This document shows positions 19,524-30,948 of a DNA stretch of 64,000 nucleotides, piece by piece. Each line of letters begins with the position of its first letter. Within the stretch, counting starts at the first letter, position 1. A program made the position numbers and the translations under genes. The DNA is from Myrica gale. Its lineage: Eukaryota > Streptophyta > Magnoliopsida > Fagales > Myricaceae. The notes under the pieces are model-generated. The model did no database searches and was not told the DNA's origin. It was given only the letters and a program-made list of their open reading frames with translations. Location: NCBI GenBank assembly GCA_963930655.1, contig OZ005600.1:15503501-15567500 (forward strand), written 5' to 3'.

Positions 19524-22500
19524 ATGGATAAATGTTGGATGAATGAAACCAATCGATTCGGGAAGAAGTATTTAGAAGGGGTAAAACAATTCATGATTAT
19601 GGCACGTCGATGTGTGGATAACAAGAATGAGATTAGGTGTCCTTGTCGGCGATGTATGAATGTATACTTTCAAGAAGTGGAAAAAGTTGAGGATCATTTG
19701 ATTGTAAATGGGATTGATAAAAAGTTATACTAAATGGGTGTTGCACGGTGAACCATACGGTGAGCATAGACATATTGATACTACTATAGATGATAGTAAT
19801 GAGGATGAAGTTAATAATGCTGATGAACCGATCGAGGAAATAGATGAAATGTTGGAGGATATCGGTGCGGGGATATTTACAGGTACAACAACTGGAGGTG
19901 AATCTAGTAATAATAAACCAACTAGAGGGGAATACGAAACAAAGGACTTTGATTGCCTGTTGGAAGATGCAACACGTCCTCTTTATCCGGGTTGTGAGCG
20001 TTTTTCAAAGTTAGCGTTCACGGTACGATTGATGCATATAGAAACCCTACATAATATGAGTATTGCAACATTCAATATGGTGCTAGATTTGATTAAGGAA
20101 GCTCTTCCAGAAGGTGAGACACTGCCGAAAACATATAGAGAGGCAAGAACATTAAATCGGGGTTTGGGGCTTGATTATGTACCTATACATGCATGCGTCA
20201 ATGATTGTATTTTATTTTGGAAAGAAATGGAGAATTTAGAAGTGTGCCCGGTATGTGGTGAATCTAGATGGGTCAATAGTGCAACGAAACGCAAGAAAGT
20301 TCTGCGTCATTTTCCATTAATACCGAGACTACAGAAATTGTTTATTTCAAAGAAGACAGCTGAAGACATGAGATGGCATAGAGAAAAACGGATCCTTGAT
20401 GAAGATAATATGAGGCACCCAGCAGACTCGTTGGCGTGGAAAGAGTTCGACAAGGAACATGAATGGTTTGGACGGGAAGCTCGTAATGTTCGTCTTGGGT
20501 TAGCTGCCGATGGATTCAATCCATTTGGCAATATGAGTACAAGTTATAGCATGTGGCCAGTGGTGCTTATGCCATACAATTTGCCACCTTGGAAGTGCAT
20601 GAAGGATCCATTCTTTATGATGACGTTATTAATTCCTGGACCCAGATCTCCAGGGAACAATATTGATGTTTACTTACAACCTTTGGTGGAAGAGTTGAAA
20701 ATATTATGGCTTGAAGGTGTTCGTACATTTGATACATCAGCGTCTAATTATTTTCAAATGCATGCAGCAGTGATGTGGACTATCAATGAATTTCCCGGCG
20801 TACGGTAATTTATCTGGGTGGAGTACAAAGGGAAAATTGGCATGCCCAGCGTGTAACCAAGCTACTGTTTCAAAATATCTACCACACGGTAGGAAGATGT
20901 GCTACTTGGGTCATCGTCGTTATTTACCAATGAATCACAGTTGGAGAAAGAATAAAACAATGTTTAATGGTGAAGAAGAGTATGACCAACCACCAAGGGA
21001 GTTGTCAGGTGAGGATATATTAATGCAGTTGACGAAGGTAAGAGAAGTACGGTTTAGTAAAGCTTTGAAGAAGAGAAAACGTACTGAGGAGGAGTTGAAT
21101 TGGACAAAGAATAGTATTTTCTTTGAGTTACCGTACTGGTCGACTTTGAAGGTGAGACACAATTTGGATGTTATGCATATCGAGAAAAATATATGCGAGA
21201 ATATTCTTGGTACGTTGTTGAATATCGAGGGTAAGACGAAGGATACCGTGAACTCTCGAAAAGATTTAGCTATGATGAAGGTGAAGAGGGATTTACATCT
21301 ACAACCTCGTGGTCAATCCTATGTTATGACGCATGCATGTTATACCTTAACAAAGAAAGAGAGGGTTGAATTTTGTAATTGGGTGAGAAATGTAAAGTTT
21401 CCTGATGGGTATGCTTCTAACATCTCACGTTGTGTAAAAGAGAAGGAAGGTAAAATCACTGGAATGAAAAGCCACGATTGTCACGTATTTCTACAGCGTC
21501 TACTTCCAGTTGCGATTCGTGGTTATTTGAGCAAAGATGTCCGTGTTGCAATAACGGAGTTGAGCCTTTTTTTCAGGGATTTATGTTCACGTACATTGAA
21601 TATTTATGTCTTGAGGCGTTTAGATGAAGATATTGGTATGATCCTATGTAAGTTGGAGAGAATATTTCTACCTTCATTCTTTGATGTAATGGTTCATTTG
21701 GTTGTACACCTACCTCGTGAAGCTATTCTCGCTGGTCCAGTACAATATCGGTGGATGTATCCAATGGAGCGTTTTTTGGGGAGACTTAAAAGATTTGCAC
21801 GCAATAAAGCACACGCAGAGGGGTCAATCGCTGAGGCATATGTGGATTACGAGTGTCTGACATTCTGTTCTATGTATCTTGGTGGTGTTGAAACACGTTT
21901 TAACAGAGGGGACAAAAATATTGTTGGACGAAATGAGCATTCTGATAAGTTCAGTATTTTTTCATAAGATGTCAGGCCATTAGGAGCTGAAGCAGGGTAT
22001 GATTTGTTTGGAGCAGAGTTTAAAAAAGCTAGATGGTACGTGTTGAACAATTGCTCTGAAATTGATTCATACCTGAAGTAAGTTTCATTTTTCATCTTTT
22101 ATATTAGTATTTTTCATTTTCAATTTCATTACGCACATTTTCATTGATTAATGGTATAACTATAGTGAGCATATTGACATTCTAAAGAGACAAACTTCTG
22201 GAAATGTCGAGAATCAGCATGAAGAGGAATTTCCGGAATGGTTCAAGAAACGTGTATGAATTCTTAATTATTCTATTTATATTGATATTATTTCGTAAGG
22301 TTTGTTTGCCATGTACTTATGATAATGTTTTGATTTCATGATTATATATTAACAACTTGCGTGATGAAAATCCCTCGAATGTGCACGATGATTTATATGC
22401 ATTAGCATGTGGTCTTGATCAACGTGCTAAACGATACTCTGGATGTATCGTCGGAGGGGTTAGGTATCACACTACGGACAGAGAACAATGCCATAAAACT

Positions 22501-23122
22501 CAAAATAGTGGAGTAGTTGTTCCGGGGGATCATGATGGGAAATATATTAATTTTTACGGTGTGGTGAATGATATCTTTGCGTTGCGCTATTTACGAGGAA
22601 ATGTTGTATACTTATTCAAGTGTGACTGGTGGGCTGTAGAAAAGCAGAATGTAGGTATATGCACAGATTCACACTTTACAAGTGTGAACACATCCCGCAA
22701 AATGGTATCAAAATGATCCATTCATACTTTGTAGTCAAGCTAATCAAGTGTTTTATTTACCTGATACTGACTTGGGTGGTCACTGGCGGGTGGTTCAAAA
22801 ACTTGGTCATAGGAACATTTATGATATTCCTGAAGTGGTACAGAGTGGTGACAAAGAAATTGAAGAGGCAATACCGAATGAAGCATATCAAGAAACTGAG
22901 TCTTTTCAGCTGTTTGTAGATTTTGGGGATTATGATTTGATCTCATTGCATAGAAATGATGTTGAACCCGAAACTGTAAATGCCTCAACCGAAGTAGAGG
23001 AAATGGTTGAAGAAGATGACTTTATAGATGATGAAAGCGACGAGGAAGAAGCCACCACCGATGAGGAAGAAGTCACCACCGATGAGGAAGAAAGTTTGTT
23101 CATTTCTACTGATGATGACTAG
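19524..23122 (+). pseudogene. TNP2-type CACTA transposase
   Basis: Starts MDKCWMNETNRFGKKYLEGV with a Transpos_assoc zinc-finger-like domain (IRCPCRRCMN, HL..NGI, WVLHGEPYGEH; about 19524-19770). The Transposase_21 domain follows (ACVNDCILFWKEMENLEVCP, GLAADGFNPFGNMSTSYSMW, FMMTLLIPGPRSPGNNIDVY; 19980-20960). DUF4218 spans about 21150-21910 (NLDVMHIEKNICENILGTLL, RWMYPMERFLGRLKRFARNK) and DUF4216 about 22540-22640 (NFYGVVNDIFALRYL). An acidic tail ends at TAG 23122. Introns occur near 22080-22165 and 22258-22350. Three single-base insertions break the frame, near 19723 (A run), 20800 and 22700, and a TAA stop lies at 21965. This is the DDE transposase that would cut and join the element ends. 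Confidence 0.93.
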
Positions 23123-23210
23123 TCCGCCAATGATACAAATTGATTGTGTTTAAATTTGTCAGGTTAGCATCATGGAGATAGATGGAAAACGTCACTGATC
23201 CGCTCTTACC

Positions 23211-24724
23211 ATTTCATCAAGCAATGCGGAGTCTTCCCAACCTATGCAGTCGACACCAGGTACAACTCCAAGGGTGTCTGGTGATACACCTTTGAGCAGT
23301 GCTCCTCTAGCACAGAGTAGTGTGGCCTGTAAGTACTTTGTACTCTATACTATTTTTAAATAGATTAATTTAGACTATGGATGAACATAGGTTTTAAGCT
23401 GGTAATTTATCTTGTATTATATTTGTAGCAACTACACCTGCCAAACGAGGACGTGGAAAGTCGAGAGGAGTAACTTTTGCTAAAGTGCGTGCGAGTGGTA
23501 AGATACCAGTCAGTATAGTCGATGGGCACCGCGACACAGATGGTGATGAATCTAGTCGTCTTACGACATTGATTGGAACACTTGTTCGAATGCATGCTCC
23601 ATTTGGTATGCCGACCTGGGCAAAAGTTCCAAATTTTGTGAAAGAGTATATCAGAGAGCGCGTATTGGTATGTATTTAATTGTTTAATTACATCAATCTC
23701 ATATATATTACTAATTTCTTTTTATGTTTTTCTTTTTACAGGATGACTTCGACCTCAATTATGATCGACAGGAAGATAGAGAAACTGTGAACTCTATAAT
23801 GAATGCGGCTTTCAAAAATCACAAGGTGAAACTACATAAACATTTTAAGAAGTTTGGGAGTAAGGATGAAGCTTTGCAACATCCTTATGTCGATACGTCT
23901 CAAGAAAACTAGATTGCATGTTGTGAGCTCTTCTCCCAACCTACTTATCAGGTAATTGTTTCATGAAAAGCAACAACATTTTTTTTAATGATAAGCAAAT
24001 TATGGAGGTTATTTCATTTGCAGGAGCGTAGTCGAATTAATACCAATAATAGATCGAAATTGAAGGTGCACCACACTGGAGGTTGTAGACCATTTGTTTG
24101 GCATAGAAAGAAATTGGTAAGTATATTAAATAATTATTACCACATTTTATTTTCATTGATTTAATAAAATTTTTTTTTAACTTATGAATTGTACAGCAAG
24201 ACTCTGAGGGTGGAACACCAACAGCTGCAGATTTATACAGTAAGACGCATCATAAAAAAAATGGCGAAGGATCGGTCTCTGATGCTGCTAGAGAAAATTA
24301 TGTAAGTAAATTTTGTCATATTATTTTCTAAAGTTAGTCTATTTAGATTAATACAATCCATAATTTAGTTTTATGATTGTAGGAGAAGATGGTTGAGATC
24401 CAATCCCAATCAACCATAGAGTCAGAAGCACCAAAAGATGTTGACGTTTTTACTCAAGTGCTTGGGAAAAAACCTGGCTATGTGAGAGGTTTAGGTCGCT
24501 CCGTTAAACCTATTATTGCCTCATCATCTACTATGTCCATACAAAGGGATCCCGAGCTTCTTCGTGAGTTAGAGGCAGCTAAAGCTACCATAGAAGAGTT
24601 GAAGTCAAGGCAGAGCGAGTATGATGACTTAAAAAACCAACAAGTAGAAATGCAGGAGGCGCAAAGGCAAATTCAAGAGCAACTTGAACTTCTTAAGACA
24701 CTATTTGCACAACGAGGATCATAG
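23211..24724 (+). pseudogene. TNPA-like gene (Transposase_24 family) of the CACTA element
   Basis: Six exons with clear GT-AG borders: about 23211-23328, 23429-23667, 23742-23951, 24024-24116, 24197-24301 and 24383-24724. The product has a Thr/Ser/Pro-rich start, a core (AKVPNFVKEYIRERVL, DDFDLNYDRQEDRETVN) and the late block RSRINTNNRSKLKVHHTGG. It ends in a coiled coil rich in Glu/Gln (LRELEAAKATIEELKSRQSE). In En/Spm the second gene product binds subterminal repeats. An in-frame TAG at 23910-23912 lies at a site likely to be Trp (EN*IACCELF). The start is unclear: an ATG near 23180 is out of frame with the first exon. Confidence 0.82.
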
Positions 24725-24979
24725 GTAGGACTTCATTGGCAAATGATGAGTTTTTGAGACATTTCGTGTTATTTTGAAACAGTTTATTACATCTTAATTT
24801 ATGTTAACTAGATACACTTATTTTACTTCATCTTGGATTTGTGTATTGAAGTATTTGTAATTTGAGAATGATAAAGATGTTGAAGAATGTATTACAAGCT
24901 TGTGTTGGTTGAGAGGTTGCTTAAATATTGGATTTGGTGTTTGTAAATTGAGAACATCAGGTTTATTGGGAGTTGCTGT

Positions 24980-25595
24980 AAAAAGATAACACGTTCGAAC
25001 TGCATATCGAACGGGTAACTCGTTCGAACACACACAACTCGTTCGAACATCATAGACTTTTAGCGACGGGAAAATTTCGTAACGAAAGAATAACGAACTA
25101 TTGTTCGAACAGTCATTCCTCGTTCGAACCATAATATTGTTCGAACGTGAAGTGGGTTCGAACGAACTTTGTGACGAATTACGAATTCGTCATTGCACAT
25201 GTCCGTAACTGCAACGATAATTGTCGTCGCAAAAACCTTTGTTCGAACGAAATGTCTCGTTCGAACATGAATCAGCGACGACATGTTCGTCACAAAAGGT
25301 TAATTGTGGTCACCTATCAGCGACGAAAATTTTCTTTAGCGACGAAATTTTCTACTTATTCGCGACCCAAATGTTGGTTGTTGAAAGTCCAACCTTCAGC
25401 GACGAAAAGAATTTCGTCGCTGAAGGTTGTGTTTTTGCGTCGGGTCCACAATTCCGTCGCGGATAACTTTCTGCGACGGCGTTTTAGCGACGACTTTGCG
25501 ACGAAAAAAAAGTCGTCGCTGAAGACCTTTAGCGACGAAACAGGTACTTTCAGCGACGAAAAATTTCGCCACTGAAAGTAAAAAATGTTGTAGTG
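24980..25595. repeat. right subterminal repeat array of the CACTA element
   Basis: TTCGAAC motifs (24990-25265) and then GCGACGAA/TTCGTCGC motifs (25270-25570), in mirror order to the left end, close with TGTTGTAGTG. Short inverted pairs such as AGCGACGAAAAGAATTTCGT are frequent. Confidence 0.88.
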
Positions 25596-25737
25596 TGTAT
25601 TTCATTTTTTTTTAATATTTTTAGTTCTTAATTTGCGATATTGTAATTTTAAGACACTTTTTACATTATGTGATTTTTTTTATCATTTTCCTTTAGAAAT
25701 TCAACCCCACTCATTCTATATCCTAGATACGCCACTG

Positions 25738-28440
25738 CTTATGAATATCCTCATATTTCATATCAAGAAGTAAAAGCTCTGCCACTCGAATGTTACACTA
25801 ATCCATAGTGGGTGCATCCAAGTGGGGCTTAGGAAGAAAAGAAGACAATGTGTGTATCCAAGGGTCATGCCATACTTTTAAGCTTTGATCATCACCAACT
25901 AATGGAAAGTTCCATCTTTGAGTAATGACATAATACAAACTATATTGCTCCATATCCAAGATGAGTTAACTCCCCTCTCAGCTTGCCAACCACTATTTAC
26001 CCTCGAATACTTGTTCTTTAGTAAGTGCACCCACAAACAATCTTCATTTTTCAGAAAATGTCAAGCCAACTTTGACACAAGAGCCATGTTCAGGTCATTC
26101 ATACTGCGGAAAACCAATCCACCTACGTCTCTGGGCATACAAATAGAGTTCCAAGCACGGAGATATAAGTGATGACTTTGCTCTTGACTTTTACCCTACC
26201 AAAACTGCCTCAAATTGTTGTTCACCTCATGGCACCATGATTTCGGCATCAAAAAGAAATTGAGGGGGTAGGTTGGTATAGCTGTATCAACAGCTCTAAT
26301 AAGTGTGGATCTCCCCGCTTAAGATAAGAGTTTAGCACGCCAACTAGAAATTTTCTGTAACAGTTTTCCTTTTACCTCTTACAAAGCCTTATCTCTTTTG
26401 ACCGGGGAATCAACAAAGGAAGCCCCAAATGCTTGGCTTTGGCTAGAATTTTTTTAAGCCCAAGAATATCCATAACAGAAAGCATTACATGCCCATGAAA
26501 ACTACTACTGAAATGCACCGAGGACTTATCCCTGTTAATTTTTTGCCCATACCATCCAATATATTTTATCAAGACATGTATTAATCGCAACTAAATCTTG
26601 CCTTTTAGCTCTTGTAAAGATCAACAAATCATCCACAAATAACAAAAGGGAGACCGTCGGTGCCCCTCTACTAATTTTTATACCCCTCGAGTGACCTTTC
26701 CATTTCTGATCTTAAGAGTAAACGAGATAGAATTTCCGAATAGATTATGAATAGGAAAGGCGATAAAGGATTACCTTGGCAAAGACCTCTCATTGAAAAA
26801 AATAACCGTGAACTCCCCTATTGAGAAGTATGGAGAAACAGGCCGTTGTAATACACTGCTTAATCCAAGAAATCCATTTCGCATTGAAACCAAAATTCTT
26901 CATTATTTGTATAATGAAACTCCACTCAAGACAGTTATACGCCTTTTCCATATCTGTGTTTATTGCCATCCACCCCCATTGCCTCTCTTATGGCCCATAA
27001 CATGAAATAATTCAGCTGCAACTATCTAGTTATCATGGATATACCTTCTTGGGACAAATGCAAGTTGATAAGGAGAAATCAACTTTGGCATTATATTTTT
27101 GAGCCTATCAGTCAGAATCTTTGAGATCAGTTTATAGACCACATTACAGAGGCTTATGGGTCGAAACTGTCTCACTTTAACAGTGTTATCAACCTTAGGA
27201 ATAATAACCAAGTTCGTTTTATTTAGCTCCGAGAACAAACGATCATTAATGAAGAAATCCTTCACAGTCCGAATTATATCTACACCAACAATATGCCATA
27301 AATGTTTATAAAACAATACAATCATACGATCTGGTCCGGATGCTTTCTCCGGGCTCATTCTCTTGAGGGTACCGTAGATCTCCTGCTCATCTGGTAGACG
27401 GGTAAGCACCTCATTATCCAAGTCAGAAACCTCTTGTTGCACCAAGCCTTCTAGGTTAGTTGAAAATTTTAGGTTGCTTGTTGTGTATATTCCAACAAAG
27501 AAACTGATAAATTCTTAACCGATCGCCACTCTTCCTGAAATCCAGCCAGCTAACTTGATCTGATTCAACCTTTCAATACGATTCTTGCAGCGGCGTATAA
27601 CAGTCAATGCATGGAAAAATCTGGTATTGAGATCACTAGATGTCAGCCACTCAACATGGGATTTTTGCTTCCATAGCAACTCCTCCCTTTTCCACAACTC
27701 ATCAAGCTCCAGCATTAGGCATCCTCCCAATCCCAAATTTTCAGTCATTGGTTCCCCTTGCTGACATATATTTAACTGGTTCATAATGTTTTTAATCGAT
27801 TCAGAAATGTTCCCATAGATCGATTTATTCCATTTCTTCATTGCCACTTGCACTGCTAGAAGCTTTCTCACCAAAATCCAGCTCGGAGCTCTTGACAAAT
27901 TCTGGTGCCACTCTTGCAATAACCTCATGACATGAATCATTACGAATCCAAAAACCTTCAAATTTAAAAGTTTTGAGAACTGAGCAGATTGTACCTTCTA
28001 AATTAAAACTATAGGAGTATGACCTGAAAGTGCAATGGAGTGGTGATGTATACTGGCGTTTGGGAAAGCCATTATCCAAGGAAGGTTTGCAATACCCCTA
28101 TCAATTCTTTCTTAAATATTTGTCATTCTCGTTCGATTAGACATGGTAAATTTACCACCTTTGTAATTCAAATTCACATAGCCATTTGATTCCATAAAAT
28201 GAGTCAAACCTCTAGATAAAGATGTTCTAACCTCTCTGCCACCACCATTTTCCTCTTGACAGATTAAATTATTAAAATCCCCAATTCATACACGGGGAGA
28301 TCCAGCCGCTCCTGCAATAAATTGCATAGCATCCCAACAGTGTTCCTTCTCTCGCCATCGAGTAGGACTATAAACTAGAGAACAAAAAAATGGGGGGTAA
28401 CTCACTACCGGCATGACAGACAGAGAGACAGAGCAGATCA
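25738..28440 (-). pseudogene. LINE (L1) endonuclease and reverse transcriptase, before the hAT insertion
   Basis: Read on the minus strand, the endonuclease remnant comes first (IGDFNNLICQEENGGGREV near 28250, ERIDRGIANLPW, and ALSGHTPIVLI, where the usual SDH is SGH). A linker follows (27961-27515), then reverse transcriptase (KASGPD, FRPISLCNVVYKLISKILTD, LAFVPRRYIHDN; 27445-27026; later GLCQGNPLSP and LLFVDDLLIF near 26640). The catalytic FVDD is intact. Many stops and indels break the frame. The sequence ends at the hAT insertion (25738) and resumes in frame at 12735. The 5' start is truncated near 28440. Confidence 0.9.
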
Positions 28441-29227
28441 ATTTGATTTTTCTCCCAATTACTTTAAATGACTTGAAACCACAAAAAAATAAAAACAAAA
28501 AAAAATTGCTTGAAAGTTGAAACTCTCTCCCGTACAGTCCCGGGTCGGATGCTCACTGGGTCGCCCACAAACTGCCGTCCCCACCCCTGTAAATGGGAAT
28601 CGTACGACACCCATTACACAGCGGTTACAGGACAGAGCCAACCTCCCCTATCAACACCTCACCAGCATCAACATCAATGAACCCGCAAACGTTTCGATTT
28701 TCTATTGGTCAAACTACCAAAAGTCAAACTGAAACTCGAAACCGTCACGAGGAGACTCTCTCAGTGTCACATCCCGGTTATAAAGAGAGTAGTGTGAACG
28801 CACAGAGAAAAAGAAGAAAAAAGTGCGTATACGAAGGAAAAGAGGCAACGTAGAAAAGAAAAAAAAAAAGACGGGAAAAGAGGCAGAGCGTGGCTACGTG
28901 TGTGTACGAGGGTGCGTGTCTGCTTTTGACATTCTCTCCTCACCACCTCCCCCATGTACAACCAAACAAGCGTTCAGACAGCCCGACCCATCAACAACAA
29001 CAGCAACTCAGGAGAAAAAGAGAGGAAAAAAAAACATGTAGCTCCACCACCAGTACTACGCCCGTGTGGTCCTAATTCCCTCGCTCACAACCCCTCTTTG
29101 TCACCTTTATCCTTTCCTTCCTGCTATAATTCAGTCCCACCCCGCACCCGAACTGATTAATACCTTCTTCCAACTTTCCAACTTTCCAACTTCGCACCTT
29201 TTCTTCTTTGACAATTTCTCTTGGACC
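28441..29227 (+). promoter_or_regulatory. upstream region and leader of the SPL gene
   Basis: No coding frame of a known family. The last 280 bases are rich in C and T and end next to the SPL start, as expected of a 5' leader. A TATA-like CTATAATT lies near 29125. Purine-rich simple sequence occurs at 28800-28880. Promoter elements were not tested. Confidence 0.4.
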
Positions 29228-30904
29228 ATGAATACGGGAAAGGTTGATGGGAATTGCCAGAAGATGGGGAAGCAGCAGAGGGTGGTGAAGCAGGAGGCGG
29301 TGGACGACTCTGATGAAGAATTGGAGGGTGTGGAGGAGGAGAAGAGGAAGAAAGGGGTGGTGGTTGGCGGTGGTGGGCTCGGAAGGAAAGGTGGAAGCGG
29401 GCTGAGGTGTTGTCAGGCTGAGAAGTGCACGGCTGATCTGGCTGACGCTAAGCAGTACCATAGGAGGCATAAGGTGTGTGAGCATCATGCTAAGGCTCAG
29501 GTTGTGCTTGTGGGCGGGATTAGGCAAAGGTTTTGTCAGCAATGTAGCAGGTTGGGGAGGTTCAGTTTTGGGTTTTTATGGCATTTTCACTTTTGATGTT
29601 ATGGTGAATTCACAGTGTCCTGTCTTTGTTGTGAGTCGATTCCTTTGTAGGTCGGCTAACTGTCGCCCAACTGGGTGACTTATGAGGAGTTGGGTTAGAA
29701 TTGTAGTTGACTGCTCTGTGCCACCCATATTCCTATTCTATGGCACAAACTTAAGGTGGAATTGGTGATTTTGGAAGCAGAATTGGAGGCCTCGTCTGTG
29801 GAAAAATAGCATGTACTGACCTCGCAACCATCCCAATTCCAACTCCAGAGCTCCAATTCCATACTGCCAAATGCAGCGTGTCTTTTTGTTTGTTTGTTTT
29901 GTACGAATCATAGTACCATTATTTCTTACTTTTGAATTAAAATTTTAAGGCAATTTGAGTAAGCCCAGCAAATTTGGAACTTGAGCCTTCGTTGATCAGT
30001 TAGTTGAGTTGTGAGTGGTACAGTTCCTGTCAAATTTCCTATTTTGATCTCTCTTCAGTTCTATTAAACAATCGGTTGATAAAAGCATGCAAAAATATCT
30101 ATTTTTAGAGTATATGGGGGGGGGGGGGGGTGCTGGTAGTACGTCTATTTCAATTTTATATTGAAGGAAGCAAAATTTTCATTTCAATCTAGAAATAATA
30201 TTATTTTACTCTTTCATATGGGACCTAAAGCTAATGCATTGCAACAGGATATGAAATGTGACAATATTTTAAACTCCAAAGGTGTTGAAACTGCGTGAAA
30301 TATGATCATTAAATCATGCTTTTCCTGTAGTATTTATGTTCTCGATGTCAGGATGATTCCGTGGTCTAGTTTTTTTGGTCATATTAAGCATTAGAATTTA
30401 TTAATGCCCGCATTTCTGCATAAGAATAGCACTTTTTGTGTAAAGACAGAATCGAATATCCTGTTTTGTGGTTTATCAAATGTCCACCCTCTCTTTCACC
30501 TGCACACATCACACAATGAAAAATGCTATGATATCCTAATCCCGGTGCAAATATGGGATATGCTGTCTCTCTCTTCCTATATCTAAGAGCATTTAGGCCC
30601 ATACCATGAGGTTTTCTTTTCTTTTCTGTACTGATTCAATTATTTGTTATAACTGGGATTGTCTTAGTGCAGATTTCATGAGCTATCAGAATTTGATGAC
30701 ACCAAGAGAAGTTGCCGCAGGCGTTTGGCTGGGCATAATGAACGGCGAAGGAAGAACTCTGCAGAGTGCCATGCAGAAGGCTCAAGCTGCAAAGGAGCAG
30801 GTACTCACTTGAAGGATATTGTTTGTGGGCAGGTCGATGATAGGGGAAGAATTCAGATATCCATTCACGAGAACTCCACTTACAAGCATTTCCAGATCAG
30901 ATAA
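29228..30904 (+). CDS. SQUAMOSA promoter-binding-like transcription factor (SPL3/4/5 type)
   Basis: Two exons: 29228-29550 and 30673-30904, joined at a phase-2 intron (CAATGTAGCAG|GT ... GTGCAG|ATTTCATGA), giving 184 residues. An acidic N-terminus (about residues 20-45) precedes the SBP domain: [47 protein letters not shown], then [27 protein letters not shown]. All zinc-binding Cys/His and the bipartite nuclear signal are present. The intron position after QQCSR is the conserved one of the family. Small size and a single intron fit the SPL3/4/5 clade, which promotes phase change and flowering by binding GTAC motifs. The exact orthologue cannot be fixed. Expression should be limited by miR156 through the 3' UTR site. 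No defect seen. Confidence 0.93.
29551..30672 (+). other. intron of the SPL gene
   Basis: Starts GTTGGG and ends GTGCAG; 1,122 bases. It contains a G run at about 30117-30130 and no gene. Confidence 0.85.
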
Positions 30905-30928
30905 GATCCAACTGCCTGCTCCCGGAGC

Positions 30929-30948
30929 ATGCTCTCTCTCTTCTGTCA
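30929..30948 (+). promoter_or_regulatory. miR156/157 target site in the SPL 3' UTR
   Basis: ATGCTCTCTCTCTTCTGTCA lies 24 bases after the stop codon. It differs from the common SPL site (GTGCTCTCTCTCTTCTGTCA) only at the first base. Location in the 3' UTR, not the coding region, is characteristic of the small SPL3/4/5 genes. Confidence 0.92.

Larger units (their letters stand above)
13786..25595 (+). mobile_element. complete 11.8-kb CACTA (En/Spm) transposon
   Basis: Left end CACTACAACAG at 13786; right end, read inverted, CACTACAACAT. The ends share 10 exact bases. The 3-base target duplication TGT flanks both sides (13783-13785 and 25596-25598). Both subterminal regions carry arrays of TTCGAAC and GCGACGAA motifs. 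Inside, all on the plus strand, are a Transposase_32-like gene, a TNP2 transposase and a TNPA-like gene. The structure is complete but each gene has at least one disabling change, so the copy is probably non-autonomous now, though its ends could still be moved by a related element. Confidence 0.95.
12736..25737 (+). mobile_element. hAT transposon (deletion derivative) split by a CACTA element
   Basis: Left end CATGGGCGGATCC and right end (minus strand) CAGTGGCGTATCTAGG form imperfect inverted ends typical of plant hAT elements, with an 8-base target duplication. About 1.2 kb of hAT sequence lies outside the CACTA insert: 12736-13785 and 25596-25737. The right arm resembles the right arm of the hAT at 41584-42587. 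The left arm holds a transposase remnant. The body was already deleted before the CACTA insertion, because the coding remnant runs straight into 3'-UTR-like sequence across the CACTA site. Confidence 0.88.

Noticed and set aside
28767-28961. Minus-strand frame upstream of SPL
   Set aside because: Arises from purine-rich simple sequence.
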